Below the pieces are notes generated by a model. That model worked only from the letters and a program-made list of their open reading frames with translations, had not been told where the DNA came from and did no database searches. The position numbers and the translations under genes are program-made. 64,000 nucleotides of DNA from Cokeromyces recurvatus (lineage: Eukaryota; Mucoromycota; Mucoromycetes; Mucorales; Mucoraceae), in NCBI RefSeq assembly GCF_025118155.1, contig NW_026251439.1, forward strand, positions 56,031 to 120,030, read 5' to 3'. Every line of letters starts with the position of its first letter. Positions within the stretch are counted from its first letter, which is position 1. This document shows, in pieces, positions 63,824 to 64,000 of this stretch.

Positions 63824-63896
63824 ATTAATCTAAAGAAATTTCATATATATCATTTATTGAAAAAATTAATCTAAAGAATTTTTATACATATCATTT
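63824..63896. repeat. Imperfect 41-bp tandem duplication
   Basis: ATTAATCTAAAGAA starts at 63824 and again at 63865, each followed by a TTTCATATATAT- or TTTTATACATAT-like stretch and CATTTA. Confidence 0.8.
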
Positions 63897-63918
63897 AATA
63901 ATTAATTTTAAGGCACTA

Positions 63919-63956
63919 TGCGGTTAGAACCGCAATTTGGCAGCCATATATAAATA
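63919..63956 (+). promoter_or_regulatory. Promoter-like end of window: CGG-N6-CCG palindrome and TATA box
   Basis: 63919-63934 is a perfect inverted repeat, TGCGGTTAGAACCGCA, containing CGG-N6-CCG, the spacing bound by some Zn2Cys6 fungal activators (Ppr1-like). A TATATAAATA box follows at about 63947-63956, then a pyrimidine-rich stretch. A plus-strand gene probably starts just beyond the window. Confidence 0.4.
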
Positions 63957-64000
63957 GCGTCTTCAATCGATTTTTTTTCATTATTCATTCACAAACATAC

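Larger units (their letters stand above)
62657..64000. other. Right-hand intergenic region
   Basis: AT-rich. It contains poly-T at 63048-63075, an ATC/TCA microsatellite (63118-63240), a 41-bp tandem duplication (about 63824-63896) and a promoter-like end of the window. No confident gene. Confidence 0.5.

Overview
The window looks like nuclear DNA of an early-diverging filamentous fungus, most likely Mucoromycota (Mucorales-type). The evidence is: very AT-rich intergenic DNA; many short GT-AG introns; very long A/T homopolymers; eukaryotic-only genes (SET1, VPS26, V-ATPase c'', Pumilio, NTF2, complex I MWFE, DCN1, GPHR); and fungal genes such as a SREA/URBS1/Fep1-type iron GATA factor, a PAN1 homologue, LEU2, ILV2 and a TigA-type PDI. 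The species cannot be fixed from sequence alone. No prokaryotic, plasmid, viral or CRISPR structure was seen. I rebuilt most genes exon by exon. Every multi-exon model below keeps frame across all its junctions.

Layout. 1-11527: a PAN1-like endocytic scaffold whose 5' end is outside the window (+), then on the minus strand an IAH1-type GDSL esterase, the histone H3K4 methyltransferase SET1, a possible small ORF, an iron-type GATA factor and a low-complexity hypothetical protein. 11528-16093 has no gene I can support but holds a structured 77-bp direct repeat. 16094-19548: TigA-like PDI (+), NTF2 (-) and a small three-exon CYSTM-type protein (+). 19549-28482 is an accessory, gene-poor stretch: Tc1/mariner relics, short tandem repeats, a GC-richer orphan gene (25287-26062) embedded in a composite repeat array, and another decayed coding relic.

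28483-34827 is a compact housekeeping block: DCN1-like, GPHR-like and FYV7-like genes in tandem (+), converging on UGP1 (-). After 4 kb of AT-rich spacer, 38791-49137 carries Pumilio (+), VMA16 (-), a CDC4-like F-box/WD40 gene (+), the complex I MWFE subunit (-), a Maf-type pyrophosphatase (+), a doubtful small gene (+) and LEU2 (-). 51273-61701 carries ILV2 (+), FAP7/AK6 (-), VPS26 (+) and two head-to-head adenylate-forming acyl-CoA synthetase-like paralogues. A tRNA-Ile(AAU) lies at 62584-62656. The window ends in a promoter-like stretch.

Functional links: LEU2 and ILV2 are divergent branched-chain amino-acid genes, and the ILV2 promoter has TGACTCA (Gcn4/CPC1-type) motifs. PAN1, VPS26, GPHR and VMA16 all serve endomembrane traffic or acidification, but they are scattered and probably not a cluster. 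The most unusual observations are a 15-nt microexon that encodes the catalytic GDS(L) serine of the esterase, repeated use of tiny coding exons (3-15 nt), a GC-AG intron in VPS26, and the orphan gene in its repeat array. I did not find a convincing wholly new multi-gene system.
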